From Aldehydirespirator sp028819505 (GTDB lineage: Bacteria > Actinomycetota > Acidimicrobiia > Acidimicrobiales > Aldehydirespiratoraceae), in the NCBI GenBank assembly GCA_965207755.1, contig OZ242297.1, forward strand, positions 1,612,001-1,676,000: DNA of 64,000 bases, read 5' to 3'. Shown here piece by piece: positions 44,423 to 53,059 of this stretch. The position numbers and the translations under genes were made by a program. The notes below the pieces were generated by a model, which saw only the letters and a program-made list of their open reading frames with translations, was not told where the DNA came from and made no database searches. Positions within the stretch are counted from its first letter, which is position 1, and every line of letters begins with the position of its first letter.

Positions 44423-45136
44423 GTGAGCCGCCGCGACGATGTGCTGGTGAAGCACCGAGCAGAGATCGAGGACGCCGGGCGGCGTCACCACGCCACGCGT
44501 GTGGCGCTGGTCGGCTCCGTCGCGCGCGGCGAGGACACCGCCGACAGCGACATCGACTTCCTCGTGGACTTCGAGCCGGGCCGTGGCACCAAGGACGTGT
44601 CCGAACTTCAGGACGCGCTCGCCGCGATCCTCGGCGCCTCGGTGGACGTGGCGCCGAGAAGCCGGCTGCGGAGCTCGTGTCGAACCATGTACGCCGACGC
44701 CGTACCCGTGCTGGGCGATGCGCCCCTGGACCCAGAGGAGGGCGAGCCCGTGCCTAGGCGAGACGACGAGCGCATCGAGGATGTGATCGAGGAATGCCGC
44801 ATCATCGGCCTCATCGTGGAACGGGGCAGGGATGCGTACGACTCAGACGAGATCGCCAAGCGCGCGGCGGTCACCTGCCTGTCACGGATCGGAGAGGCGC
44901 TGAATCGCCTATCGGAGGATGCGCTGGCGAACGATCCTCGTGTGCCGGTGCCGCAGATCGTGTCCATGAGGAACCGGCTCCAGCACGAGTACTGGCACAC
45001 CGACTACGACTACGTGTGGGACACGATGGTTCACGACGCCGGGGAACTGTTGGCGGCCATGGAGGCCGCTGCGGCTCGGTTGCCGACGACGCTCACCGAG
45101 GCCGAGCAGTCGGCGATGGACCGCTTGGGCGGTTAG
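44423..45136 (+). CDS. MntA-HepT toxin-antitoxin fusion (nucleotidyltransferase + HEPN)
   Basis: One 237-codon frame carries both halves of a HepT/MntA system. Residues 1-109 are a minimal nucleotidyltransferase with GSVARG (31-36) and DSDID (41-45), as in MntA, which inactivates HepT by AMPylation. Residues 110-237 are a HEPN/DUF86 RNase-type toxin with the RX4HXY motif RNRLQHEY (Arg183, His188, Tyr190), whose tyrosine is the known modification site. No stop separates them. An AGAGGAGGG ribosome-binding site at 44733-44741 precedes GTG 44750, so HepT alone could also be made. GTG 44423 is 6 nt after TACCAT, leaderless. Either a true fusion, in-frame adjacent genes, or a lost stop. Confidence 0.82.
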   Translation: MSRRDDVLVKHRAEIEDAGRRHHATRVALVGSVARGEDTADSDIDFLVDFEPGRGTKDVSELQDALAAILGASVDVAPRSRLRSSCRTMYADAVPVLGDAPLDPEEGEPVPRRDDERIEDVIEECRIIGLIVERGRDAYDSDEIAKRAAVTCLSRIGEALNRLSEDALANDPRVPVPQIVSMRNRLQHEYWHTDYDYVWDTMVHDAGELLAAMEAAAARLPTTLTEAEQSAMDRLGG

Positions 45137-45148
45137 CGTCCGAGCCCG

Positions 45149-45174
45149 GAGCGCTCGGGAGTCCAGGAGCGCTC
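45149..45174. terminator. Hairpin between convergent mntA-hepT and pepN
   Basis: GAGCGCTC occurs at 45149-45156 and 45167-45174. Since it is self-complementary, the two copies pair around a 10-nt loop. It sits in the 36-bp gap between the two stop codons. No T-run. Confidence 0.5.
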
Positions 45175-47713
45175 AGCGGCTGAGCACCGCCGCTGCGAGG
45201 CGGTCGGACTCGCGCTCTCTCAGGGCGACGTTGATGTCGAGCCGCTCGAGGTGCTGGGCCACCTGTTTGGCCCCCTGGGGCACGGGGTGTGCGGCAATGA
45301 AGTCGTGCACCCGGGCGGCAAGCTCGGTCCGGTCGAGCGTGGTCACTCCCCCGAGCATCCGCGACAGCGAGTTGCTCGGGAAGGCGGCGCCAAGATCGTC
45401 CCAGCGGCCGGTTAGGAAGTCCCAGGCGCCCGGGCCGGCGTGGCGGTTGGTGAGGGCGCGCCGGATCAGGTAGGGGCCGTCCTGGCTGCGCACCGAGCCG
45501 TCGAGGGTGCCCTCCAGGATGGAGCGCACCAGGCCGGCGTCGGGAAAATCGGCCAGCGCGGCGAGGTGGCGCTGCTCGGTCTGCGGGTCGGACGCATCGG
45601 TGAAGCGGCCGCGGATCCGGGCGAAGTCCTCGGCGTCGCCATGGGCTGCCACCACACTCAGGGCGGCCGCGCCGAGCGTCGGATCGGGATGGTCGAGCCT
45701 GGCCCGGCATGCCGCGATCGTGTCCGGGTGATTGGCGATCGCCCCCCGCAGCCGCAGCAGCGTCGCCCGCAGCTCGCTGGTGCGGTCGTCCTCCCGGCCA
45801 TCGGCGGGTGGATCCAGGCCGACGTCTCCTGCGGCGGCGTCGGAGGCGGCTGCCACCAGCTCGCAGAAGCGTCGGGCCGCCTCGCCGTCCACCAGCCGGC
45901 GGAGATGGGCCAGGGCGCCGGCGATGGCCTGCCACACCGTGAGGTCGCGCTCTGCGGAGAAGCCCCCCAGCACCAGGTCGACGAAGGCCGGCGCGTCGAG
46001 GCGTCCGGCCAGGGTCGCGGCCCAGGCGTCGTCGATGAGGCCGTGGCGCTCCTCGGGGCTGCGGTCGCCGGGCCCGGCCGCTGCCACGACGGCCAGCGCC
46101 TCGGCGCCCACCTCATCCCGGTAGAACCCCGAAGCGCCGCTGTTCAGCGTCACGGGAGTGCCCTCGCCGATGGTCAGAGTCCTCCGGGCCTGGTCGAGCA
46201 GCAACCGCAGTTCCTGCTGACCGTCCTCGGAGTCCCGGACCCGCAGCCGCAGCGGGACGGCCCAGGCCAACTCCGCAGCCTGATCAGGATCGAGCGTGAA
46301 GTGGCGCTGGGAGACCTCCAGGCCGTGCTCGGTCGGGGTCGCGCTCACCGACGGATACCCGCCCTGGTGGATCCAACCGTCCATGATCTGCCCTACGGGC
46401 TCGCCGGAGGCGTCGGCCAACGAGTTCCACAGGTCCTCGGTGACGGTGTTGGCGTAGGCGTGCCGCCGCAGGTAGAGGCGCACGCCGGCCCGGAACGTCT
46501 CGGCGCCGAGGTACTGCTCCAGCATGCGGACCAGGGCCGCGCCCTTCTCGTAGGTGATCACGTCGAACATGTCCTCGGCCTCGGCGGGGGAGTGGACCGG
46601 GTACTCCACCGGCCTCGTGCTGCCGAGGGCGTCGGTGGACAGGGCCGAGGCCCGGCTGCGGCAGAACGTCGACCAGACCAGCCAGTCGGGCCGGTAGGCG
46701 TCGGTGCACGCCGTCTCCATGAACGTGGCAAAGGCCTCGTTCAGCCAGATGCCCTCCCACCAGGCCATGGTCACCAGATCTCCGAACCACATGTGGGCCA
46801 ACTCGTGGTTGATGACCTCGGCCACCCGCTGCAGGTCCGGCTGGCTGGCCGCGCCGGGGTCCACCAGCAGCAGCACCTCCCGGAAGGTCACGCAGCCGAG
46901 GTTCTCCATGGCGCCGAACGCGAAGTCGGGGATGGCCACCAGGTCGAGCTTGTCGGAGGGGTAGGGCAGGCCGTAGTAGTCGGAGAACCACTGCAGGGCA
47001 TGGGCCGCGACATCCAGAGCGAAGACGGTCTGGTCGCCGCGGCCGGGCCGGTGGACCACCCGCACGGGCACCCCGCCGCAGTCGATCGCCTCCGTGACCT
47101 CCAGCGGACCCACCACGAAGGCCACCAGGTAGGTGGACATCGGCATGGTGGTGGCGAAGTCGACCCGCACCCGGCCGTCCTCCATCCGCTCGCGGCCGGT
47201 CTCGGCCGTGTTGGACACCGCCAGCAGGCCGTCCTCCACGATCAGGGTCGTCGCGAAGGTGGCCTTGAGCGCCGGTTCGTCGAAGCAGGGAAAGGCCCGG
47301 CGGGCGTCCGTGGACTCGAACTGCGTGGTGGCGATGGTGTGGGTGTCCCCGCCGTCGTCGGTGTAGGTGGACCGGTAGAAGCCGTGCAACTGGTCGTTGA
47401 GCACCCCGTCGAAGGAGATGTCCAGCCGGGCCGATCCCTCCGCGAGACGGTCGCTGCCGCTGTGCCGGGTCAGCATCAGACGCTCGGACTCCGCGTCGAG
47501 CTGGGAATCGAGTTCGATGGGTTCCCCGGACGCCGCGATCAGCCGTGCGCTGTTGATGCGCAGCTCGGCCGCGTTGAGCGTGATCGAGTCCACCGGCTCT
47601 TCGACATCGACGTCGATGGCGACCGTTCCCGTGAAGGTCGCAGCCTCCAGGTCGGGGGCTAATTCGATGGCGTAGTGCCGGGGAACAACGCCGGCGGGCA
47701 GTCTCGGACTCAT
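45173..47713 (-). CDS. pepN: Aminopeptidase N (M1 family)
   Basis: Zinc aminopeptidase of 846 residues. GAMENLGCVTFRE binds the substrate N-terminus; HELAHMWFGDLVTMAWWEG and LNEAFATFME give the HEXXH-18-E zinc site. N-terminal beta domain and C-terminal ERAP1-like helical domain are complete. There is no signal peptide, so it is cytoplasmic and likely completes peptide degradation. ATG 47713 is 17 bp from the left end of the insertion sequence, which therefore separates pepN from its original upstream sequence. Confidence 0.94.
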   Translation of the reverse strand: MSPRLPAGVVPRHYAIELAPDLEAATFTGTVAIDVDVEEPVDSITLNAAELRINSARLIAASGEPIELDSQLDAESERLMLTRHSGSDRLAEGSARLDISFDGVLNDQLHGFYRSTYTDDGGDTHTIATTQFESTDARRAFPCFDEPALKATFATTLIVEDGLLAVSNTAETGRERMEDGRVRVDFATTMPMSTYLVAFVVGPLEVTEAIDCGGVPVRVVHRPGRGDQTVFALDVAAHALQWFSDYYGLPYPSDKLDLVAIPDFAFGAMENLGCVTFREVLLLVDPGAASQPDLQRVAEVINHELAHMWFGDLVTMAWWEGIWLNEAFATFMETACTDAYRPDWLVWSTFCRSRASALSTDALGSTRPVEYPVHSPAEAEDMFDVITYEKGAALVRMLEQYLGAETFRAGVRLYLRRHAYANTVTEDLWNSLADASGEPVGQIMDGWIHQGGYPSVSATPTEHGLEVSQRHFTLDPDQAAELAWAVPLRLRVRDSEDGQQELRLLLDQARRTLTIGEGTPVTLNSGASGFYRDEVGAEALAVVAAAGPGDRSPEERHGLIDDAWAATLAGRLDAPAFVDLVLGGFSAERDLTVWQAIAGALAHLRRLVDGEAARRFCELVAAASDAAAGDVGLDPPADGREDDRTSELRATLLRLRGAIANHPDTIAACRARLDHPDPTLGAAALSVVAAHGDAEDFARIRGRFTDASDPQTEQRHLAALADFPDAGLVRSILEGTLDGSVRSQDGPYLIRRALTNRHAGPGAWDFLTGRWDDLGAAFPSNSLSRMLGGVTTLDRTELAARVHDFIAAHPVPQGAKQVAQHLERLDINVALRERESDRLAAAVLSR

Positions 47714-47729
47714 GGCCCGACGGTACTAG

Positions 47730-49177
47730 CAGGGTGCTGAAATTTGGGGGTTTGGGTGGTTTGGCTGTGCTGGGGCGGGGTTTGGGCCTGGTTCGGGTCT
47801 GTTGTGGGGGTTCTGGGGGCTGGTGCCGGGGTCGGGTGATGTGGGGCTCTGGGGCGGGGGCTGTGGCGGCTCCGGGGGCCCCGGCCGGGGGTTCGGCCGG
47901 GGCGGGTTCAGGCTGTGGGCGTGTCGAGTCGGGCTATGCGCACGAGGTTGTAGGTGGCGGCGGCGATGAGGAACCAGGACCGGTTGCGTTGTCGTCCCTT
48001 GTGGCGGAGTTTTCGTCCTCCGGCGATGGTCTTGATCCATCCGAAGGGCTCCTCGACGCGTTTTCGGGCCTGCTGGGAGATCGTGTATCCGACATGTCGG
48101 GTGGTGCGCCGGTCGATCGCCGATCGGCGCCCGGTGGTGTTCTGGGCGACATGGGGCGTGAACCCCGCGGCGCGGGCGTCGGCGACGAAGCCCGCGGTGT
48201 CGTAGTGGCGGTCCCCGCCCACGGTGCGCCGCCGCGCCCGCGGCGGGGCTCTGTTGAGCATCTGCGCCGCGGTGTCGCGCTCGGCGAAGCCGTCGGCTGG
48301 GGTGAGCTCGGCGTCGACGATGAGCCCGTTGCGGTTCTCGGTGAGCAGATGCCCCATGAAGCACAGCGAAGCGCCGGTCCCTGAGGACTTGCGGTACAGC
48401 TTCGCCTCGGGATCCGTCACCGACACGTGGGTGTCGTTGCAGCGCCGCTCGCCGCGCCAGTCCACCTCGCGATTGCGGCCCTTCGGCTCAGAGCCCTTCG
48501 ACTCGCGGCCCTTCGGCTTGCGGCTCTTCGGCTTGGAGCCCTTCGGCTCGCGGCCCTTCGGCTCGGAGCCGCCCGCGTCGGCCGGCCCGGACCCGGCGCC
48601 CCCGGACCCGGGATCCTGCGGGGAGGCCCTGGGCTTGAAGCTCTTGTGAGACGCCCAAGCCTCCAACAGCGTGCCGTCCACACTGAAATGCGCGCTCGAG
48701 CAGTACCGGCGCAGCCTCGCCTGGTCTGTCACCGCGGCGAAGAACCGGTCCGCGATCTCATGGTCCAACAACCGCTGCCGGTTCTTGGAGAACGTCGACG
48801 CGTCGAAGCCGCGCTCGTCGATGCGCAGCCCCAAGAACCACTTGAACAACATGTCATAGTTCAGCCGCTCACAGAACGCCCGCTCAGAGCGGATCGAGTA
48901 CAACGCCATCAGAACCGACGCCTTCAACAGCATCTCAGGCGGCACGCTCGGACGGCCCCGAGGCGGATACATCGCCGCCAACTCCGCGTCGAGGCCCGCC
49001 AGCACCGCATCCACCACCGCCTTGATCCGCCGGATCGGATGACCCTCACCGATCAGATCCTCCGCCGACAGAGTCGAAAACATCGCCGTCTGGGCATCAA
49101 CCGTTCCACGCATACCAACATCATCCCACACCCCACCCACAAACGCGAGCACCCCAAACGACTTTTTCAGCACCCTG
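47730..49177 (-). mobile_element. IS5/IS1182-type insertion sequence
   Basis: A 1,448-bp element with inverted ends: CAGGGTGCTGAAA at the left (47730) and its complement TTTCAGCACCCTG at the right (ending 49177). CTAG flanks both ends (47726-47729, 49178-49181), either a 4-bp target duplication or a palindromic extension of the ends. It holds one intact transposase and a G-rich 160-bp non-coding segment on its left side. It lies between pepN and the amidohydrolase. Confidence 0.85.
47908..49113 (-). CDS. IS5/IS1182-like DDE transposase
   Basis: 401 residues from ATG 49113. The N-terminal DUF772-type domain reads RGRPSVPPEMLLKASVLMAL and FKWFLGLRIDERGFDASTFS. The catalytic domain has the first Asp in FSVDGTLLEAWASHKS, the second in VGGDRHYDTAGFV and Glu in VEEPFGWIKTIAGG. 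An insert of about 40 residues between the first two carries Lys-rich repeats of the EPKGSKPKSRKPKG kind, which may help DNA binding. No frameshift is seen, so the element may be active. An upstream extension of the ORF to 49272 runs outside the element and is not the real start. Confidence 0.88.
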   Translation of the reverse strand: MRGTVDAQTAMFSTLSAEDLIGEGHPIRRIKAVVDAVLAGLDAELAAMYPPRGRPSVPPEMLLKASVLMALYSIRSERAFCERLNYDMLFKWFLGLRIDERGFDASTFSKNRQRLLDHEIADRFFAAVTDQARLRRYCSSAHFSVDGTLLEAWASHKSFKPRASPQDPGSGGAGSGPADAGGSEPKGREPKGSKPKSRKPKGRESKGSEPKGRNREVDWRGERRCNDTHVSVTDPEAKLYRKSSGTGASLCFMGHLLTENRNGLIVDAELTPADGFAERDTAAQMLNRAPPRARRRTVGGDRHYDTAGFVADARAAGFTPHVAQNTTGRRSAIDRRTTRHVGYTISQQARKRVEEPFGWIKTIAGGRKLRHKGRQRNRSWFLIAAATYNLVRIARLDTPTA

Positions 49178-49210
49178 CTAGCGACCCGATCCTGAGGCCG
49201 AGCAGCTAGG

Positions 49211-49281
49211 CGAGCGAATCCGTCCATACGGGCGAGGCCGTGGCCCGAGCGGCCCGTGAGCGCAGCGAACAAGAGCGGGAA
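49211..49281 (+). repeat. Dispersed intergenic repeat, copy D
   Basis: Lies 34 bp outside the right end of the insertion sequence and before the amidohydrolase stop. Same core as copies A-C; with copy B it also shares the preceding GCGAGCGAAT region. It is not part of the insertion sequence. Confidence 0.8.
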
Positions 49282-49287
49282 ATACTG

Positions 49288-50739
49288 TCAGCCGATGACC
49301 CTGTAGCGCTGGTTCAGGGGCCAGTACCGCCGGGGCAGCAGATCCTCCCGGACCCGGTCTGCGAGTTCGTCGGCCTCCTTCAGGAGCGAGTCCTCGTCGA
49401 TGGTCAGCACCCGGCCGTCGTCCACCACCAGGCGGCCGTCGACCAGCACGCTCCGCACATCGGTGCCGACGGCGTACCGCACGATCGAGCCGACAGGGTT
49501 GTGACGGGGCGACAGCCGCGGGTTCTCCCCGTCGATCACGGCGATGTCGGCTGCCTTCCCGACCTCCAGCGAACCGATCTCGCCGTCCCACATCAGCGCC
49601 CTCGCCCCGTCGATGGTGGCCATGTCGAAGGCGTCCTCGGTGGTGAACCCGATCGGGTCGTACAGGGGGATCCCCGCCGACTGGGCCTGCATGAAGAAGG
49701 CGATCCTCATCACGGCCAGGATGTCGTTGATGACGGTGTCGCATCCGAGTCCCACCGTCATCCCGGCGGCCCGCATGCCCACGATGTCGGTCACGGCCGA
49801 CACGATGTCGGTGCAGACGACCGGCGCGTGGGTGAGCTTGGCCCCCGCTTCGGCCAGGAGCCTGATCTCCCGGGCGGTGGTCAGCATGGCGTGGATGGCC
49901 AGGAACCGCGGACCGAGCACACCGAGCCGGCTCAGGTGTTCGAGGGGCCGCCGCCCGAACAGCGAGACGCAGAGTTCGATCTCCTCGCGGTCGCGGTTGA
50001 TGTGGGTCATCGTCATGGTGTCGTGGCGCTCGGCCAGGTCTCGGGCCGCCATGAACATCTCGTCGCTCACCGACGGGACGCTCGGCGCGTGGATGTAGGG
50101 GCGCACGAGGCCGCAGCCGCGCTCCGACCAGCGGGACAGGAAGTCCTCCAGGTGCGCGATGTTCTCGGCCCTCACCCCGGGGTCGTCGGAGTATTCCGAC
50201 CGGCCCTCGATCTGCTCGTAGTTGCTGGCCAGGCGGGACGTGCGGTCGCGCCGGCCCACAGCCAGCGCGCAGCGGATGCCCATCTCCAGGGCGGTCTCGC
50301 CCACGGCCTCCTCGTGCTCGGCCGTGCAGGTCGTGTCGGTCGTTGTGGTCACGCCGGCCCTCAGCAGGTTGGCCATCGTCACCCTTGAACTCGTCCGGAT
50401 GCCGTCGTCGCCGAGCACGTCCTCGGCCGGGATGTACACCCGGGTGATGTTGGGCAGGTCCTCCAATGCCATGCCTCGCACCAGTGCTTGCGCCATGTGG
50501 TTGTGCGAGTCGATGAGTCCCGGGATCACCAGGTCGCGGGGACCGCCCAGCCGGCGCCCTCCCTCGCAGGCCGTTTCGACCTCCGCCCGCGGGCCGACAG
50601 CGACGATCCTCGAGTCTCTGACTGCCACCGCGCCGTCACCGAACACCCGGCGCTCGGGGTCGGCAGCCACCACCGTGCCGGTGATCACGAAGTCGGCGGC
50701 CTGAGGCCGGCGGTCCGCACCCTTGCCGGGGTCGGTCAC
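49288..50739 (-). CDS. Amidohydrolase, TRZ/ATZ (cytosine/adenosine deaminase-like) type
   Basis: Metal-dependent hydrolase of 483 residues. The N-terminal strand leads to VIPGLIDSHNHMAQALVRGM (first metal His pair), then MTMTHINRDREE and FLAIHAMLTT (further His), LTHAPVV and VGLGCDTVIND with the catalytic Asp. This is the set seen in ATZ/TRZ family deaminases and chlorohydrolases. Substrate unknown; likely an amino-substituted heterocycle. GTG 50739 was chosen, with GGAAAGG about 10 nt upstream; an ATG at 50823 lies inside the hairpin described next. Same strand as the solute receptor, so probably one operon. Confidence 0.86.
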   Translation of the reverse strand: MTDPGKGADRRPQAADFVITGTVVAADPERRVFGDGAVAVRDSRIVAVGPRAEVETACEGGRRLGGPRDLVIPGLIDSHNHMAQALVRGMALEDLPNITRVYIPAEDVLGDDGIRTSSRVTMANLLRAGVTTTTDTTCTAEHEEAVGETALEMGIRCALAVGRRDRTSRLASNYEQIEGRSEYSDDPGVRAENIAHLEDFLSRWSERGCGLVRPYIHAPSVPSVSDEMFMAARDLAERHDTMTMTHINRDREEIELCVSLFGRRPLEHLSRLGVLGPRFLAIHAMLTTAREIRLLAEAGAKLTHAPVVCTDIVSAVTDIVGMRAAGMTVGLGCDTVINDILAVMRIAFFMQAQSAGIPLYDPIGFTTEDAFDMATIDGARALMWDGEIGSLEVGKAADIAVIDGENPRLSPRHNPVGSIVRYAVGTDVRSVLVDGRLVVDDGRVLTIDEDSLLKEADELADRVREDLLPRRYWPLNQRYRVIG

Positions 50740-50782
50740 TTGCAAACCTTTCCGTGGCGCGTCCAGATGGGACGGCATGCTC

Positions 50783-50829
50783 GCATCGGTGAGCCTCCCC
50801 CCGCTCGCAGAGGGGAGGCTCACCGATGC
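50783..50829 (-). terminator. Perfect 18-bp intercistronic hairpin
   Basis: GCATCGGTGAGCCTCCCC (50783-50800) pairs without mismatch with GGGGAGGCTCACCGATGC (50812-50829). It lies 6 bp after the solute-receptor stop and 43 bp before the amidohydrolase GTG. No T-run, so it may be a partial terminator or a 3'-end stabiliser giving more receptor than enzyme. Confidence 0.75.
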
Positions 50830-50835
50830 CGGGTA

Positions 50836-52299
50836 CTAGAAGCCGATGCTCTCGTCTATGAACTCGTTGGTGACGATGTTGTTCGGGTCCGTCCGGGAGG
50901 GGTCGACGTCGAAGTCGGCGTTGACGATCTTGTCGATCACCTCTTGGATCCGGTCGATCTCCATGTTGCCGACCGTGCCGTCGGGGCCGTTGCCGATCAG
51001 GCCGAGCTCGATCTGCGTGTCGACCGAGAACTGCGCCAGCCCGGCGCTGTACTGCCAGAAGCTGCCGATGTCGGCCACGATCTGCACGATGTTCGCGTTG
51101 GTCGGGCCGGGATCGGCTGCGAAGTCCAGGACCGCCTGCTGCACGATCGGCACGAACTTGGCGAGGCACGGCCTCAGCGCGTCGAGGTCGGCCGGGCGGA
51201 TAGCCAGGGTCTGGGAGTAGATCGGAAGCCCGGCGTCGTGGATCAACTCGAAGGCGATCGGCTTGGACCACTCCGGATAGACCTGCTCGTAGCTGTACGG
51301 CGACTCGGACGCGAAGCCCTGCTGGGCGATGGCGCCGCCCTCGGCGATGAACCGGGCGGGGCCTCCGTCATAGGACGGGTCGATCTGATCCGCGTCGAGC
51401 ACGCCCTCGTTGACGAACACGTCGATGAACGTCCCGCCAGCGAACACGTTGATGGTGACGCCGAGCTCTCCGAGGTCGGCGACGCCCGTCACGTCGGGGT
51501 ACGTCTCGGGATCCCACTGGATGATCTGCGGGTTCTTCTCCAGCGGGGCGACCACCGACAGCGTCGGGGTGTCGCCGCCGAGGATCACGGCTTCGTCCAT
51601 GCTCACATAGGCGAGCGTGATCTCGGGATCGAGGTACATCTGGGCCGAGCCCGAGGCGAAGCCGATGGCCGGGCCTCCGGCGCGGATCTCGATGTCGACG
51701 CCGGTGTCGACGCCGCCGGCGGTGAGCGGGCCGGTGGTGATCATGTTGTCGGTGTCGAGCGTCCAGCCCTCTCCGACCATCTGGTACATGGCGCCGTGCT
51801 CGGACTCCGGGAACCAGTCGGTCTGGATGATGATCGGGCTGGGGCACACGCTCGCGAGGTCGAGCGGGTCGTCCATCGACTCTTCGGCGGCCATGATCGC
51901 CGCCTCCGCCTCTGCCTTCGCCGCCTGGGCCGCTGCCGTTGCCGCCTCGGCGGCAGCCTGCGCCTCGGCGAGCCGAGCCTCGAGGTCCGCTATCGCCGCG
52001 GGGTCGACGCCCTCGTCGGCATCCATGGCTGCCATCGCGTCGGCGAGCGCTTCCTCGGCCATGGCGGCCGCGTCTGCCGCCGCGGCCGCCTCCGCGGCTG
52101 CTTCGTCGGCCTGTGCCTGCGCGGCGCCGGCCTCTGCTTGGGCTGCGTCGGCCTGGGCTTGGGCCGCGTCGGCCTGGGCTTGGGCCTGAGCGAGCGCAGC
52201 GTCGTCGGTCGCGCTTGTATCGTCGTCGCCGCATGCTGCTGCGATCAGACCCAGCACGGCCAGCGCGCAAAGGGCGCGTACCCATGGCTTCGTCTTCAT
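50836..52299 (-). CDS. ABC solute-binding lipoprotein (NMT1/SsuA-like) with Ala-rich coiled coil
   Basis: 487 residues. The lipoprotein signal MKTKPWVRALCALAVLGLIA ends at Cys23. Residues about 30-140 are an Ala/Gln/Glu/Asp heptad-like coiled coil (for example AAQAQADAAQAEAGAAQAQA) before the binding domain. The domain starts SPIIIQTDWFPESEHGAMYQ, like thiamine-precursor and sulfonate receptors, and has FVNEGVLDADQID and ESPYSYEQVYPEWSKPIAFE. No permease or ATPase lies next to it in the window. ATG 52299 has a GGAGG 8 nt upstream. Its regulator is probably the divergent XRE-cupin gene. Confidence 0.85.
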   Translation of the reverse strand: MKTKPWVRALCALAVLGLIAAACGDDDTSATDDAALAQAQAQADAAQAQADAAQAEAGAAQAQADEAAAEAAAAADAAAMAEEALADAMAAMDADEGVDPAAIADLEARLAEAQAAAEAATAAAQAAKAEAEAAIMAAEESMDDPLDLASVCPSPIIIQTDWFPESEHGAMYQMVGEGWTLDTDNMITTGPLTAGGVDTGVDIEIRAGGPAIGFASGSAQMYLDPEITLAYVSMDEAVILGGDTPTLSVVAPLEKNPQIIQWDPETYPDVTGVADLGELGVTINVFAGGTFIDVFVNEGVLDADQIDPSYDGGPARFIAEGGAIAQQGFASESPYSYEQVYPEWSKPIAFELIHDAGLPIYSQTLAIRPADLDALRPCLAKFVPIVQQAVLDFAADPGPTNANIVQIVADIGSFWQYSAGLAQFSVDTQIELGLIGNGPDGTVGNMEIDRIQEVIDKIVNADFDVDPSRTDPNNIVTNEFIDESIGF

Positions 52300-52323
52300 G
52301 GTTGTCCTCCAGGTATGGTCCCG

Positions 52324-52365
52324 AATGTTGATATGAACGATAACAGTCTTGATACCATCAACATT
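52324..52365. promoter_or_regulatory. Inverted-repeat operator between receptor and XRE-cupin genes
   Basis: AATGTTGAT (52324-52332) and ATCAACATT (52357-52365) are exact inverted copies, 24 bp apart. A further TTGATA lies between them. The region is the low-GC centre of the divergent promoter, suited to binding by the adjacent XRE regulator, which is inferred. Confidence 0.6.
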
Positions 52366-52409
52366 TCTGCGGTGCAAGCTGGACGGAGGGTGCGGCCTAG
52401 GATGAGCCC

Positions 52410-53048
52410 GTGAACCTCGAGAACCTTGTTGACGGCGCGTCGGGAGCGAGCGTCGACTCCCGCGGGGACGACGCGGCGCGTATCCGGCGGCTGGGCGCCA
52501 AGATCCGGGCTCTGCGCAAGGAGCGGGGCCTCACCCTGAAGGTGCTGGCGCAGCTGAGCGGCCTCTCGCACCCCTTCCTCTCGCAGGTGGAGAGGGGGTT
52601 GGCCCGACCGTCGATGAACTCGTTGCACCAGATCTCCGAGGCGCTGGGAACCAACGCCTCGTGGTTGCTGGCGGGGTCGGAGAACACCCGGGAGGCGACG
52701 GTCGTGCGGGCGTCCGACACCTCCGCGGTGCCGGCCAGCGAACTCGGCGACATGGACGGCGTGCGCCGGGTCGTCGCACCGGAGGCCAGCCCGTTCCAGG
52801 TGGTGGAGTTCAGCGGCGCCCCCGAGTCGTTCCGGGAGTACTGGGTCCACGACGGCTTCGAGACGATCTACGTCATCTCCGGCGTGGTGGACGTGGACCT
52901 CGACGGGCGGATCTTCCGGCTCGAGCCGAGCGACTCCATCTCCTACGACACCCGCCAGCCGCACCGGCTGCGAGCAGCCACCGCGGAGACGGTCAAGCTG
53001 CTGATGATCGAGGCTTCGCCCGGGTTCACCAACGTCCGGCTCCGTTAG
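52410..53048 (+). CDS. XRE-family regulator with cupin sensor domain
   Basis: 212 residues. Helix-turn-helix at about 27-80 (KIRALRKERGLTLKVLAQLS, HPFLSQVERGLARPSMNSLH). A cupin domain is at about 115-205 with FETIYVISGVVDVDLDGRIF and DSISYDTRQPHRLRA, which has the usual His for metal or ligand binding. Such regulators control uptake and catabolism of amino acids, polyamines or similar small molecules. GTG 52410 is 6 nt after TAGGAT, a leaderless start. Probable repressor or activator of the divergent receptor-amidohydrolase operon. Confidence 0.88.
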   Translation: MNLENLVDGASGASVDSRGDDAARIRRLGAKIRALRKERGLTLKVLAQLSGLSHPFLSQVERGLARPSMNSLHQISEALGTNASWLLAGSENTREATVVRASDTSAVPASELGDMDGVRRVVAPEASPFQVVEFSGAPESFREYWVHDGFETIYVISGVVDVDLDGRIFRLEPSDSISYDTRQPHRLRAATAETVKLLMIEASPGFTNVRLR

Positions 53049-53059
53049 CCTTCGGCCTT

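Noticed and set aside
49114..49272. Longer transposase start at 49272
   Set aside because: It would start outside the insertion sequence and within the dispersed repeat.
50740..50823. Amidohydrolase start at ATG 50823
   Set aside because: The ATG lies inside the perfect hairpin after the receptor gene; GTG 50739 has a ribosome-binding site and keeps the conserved N-terminus.
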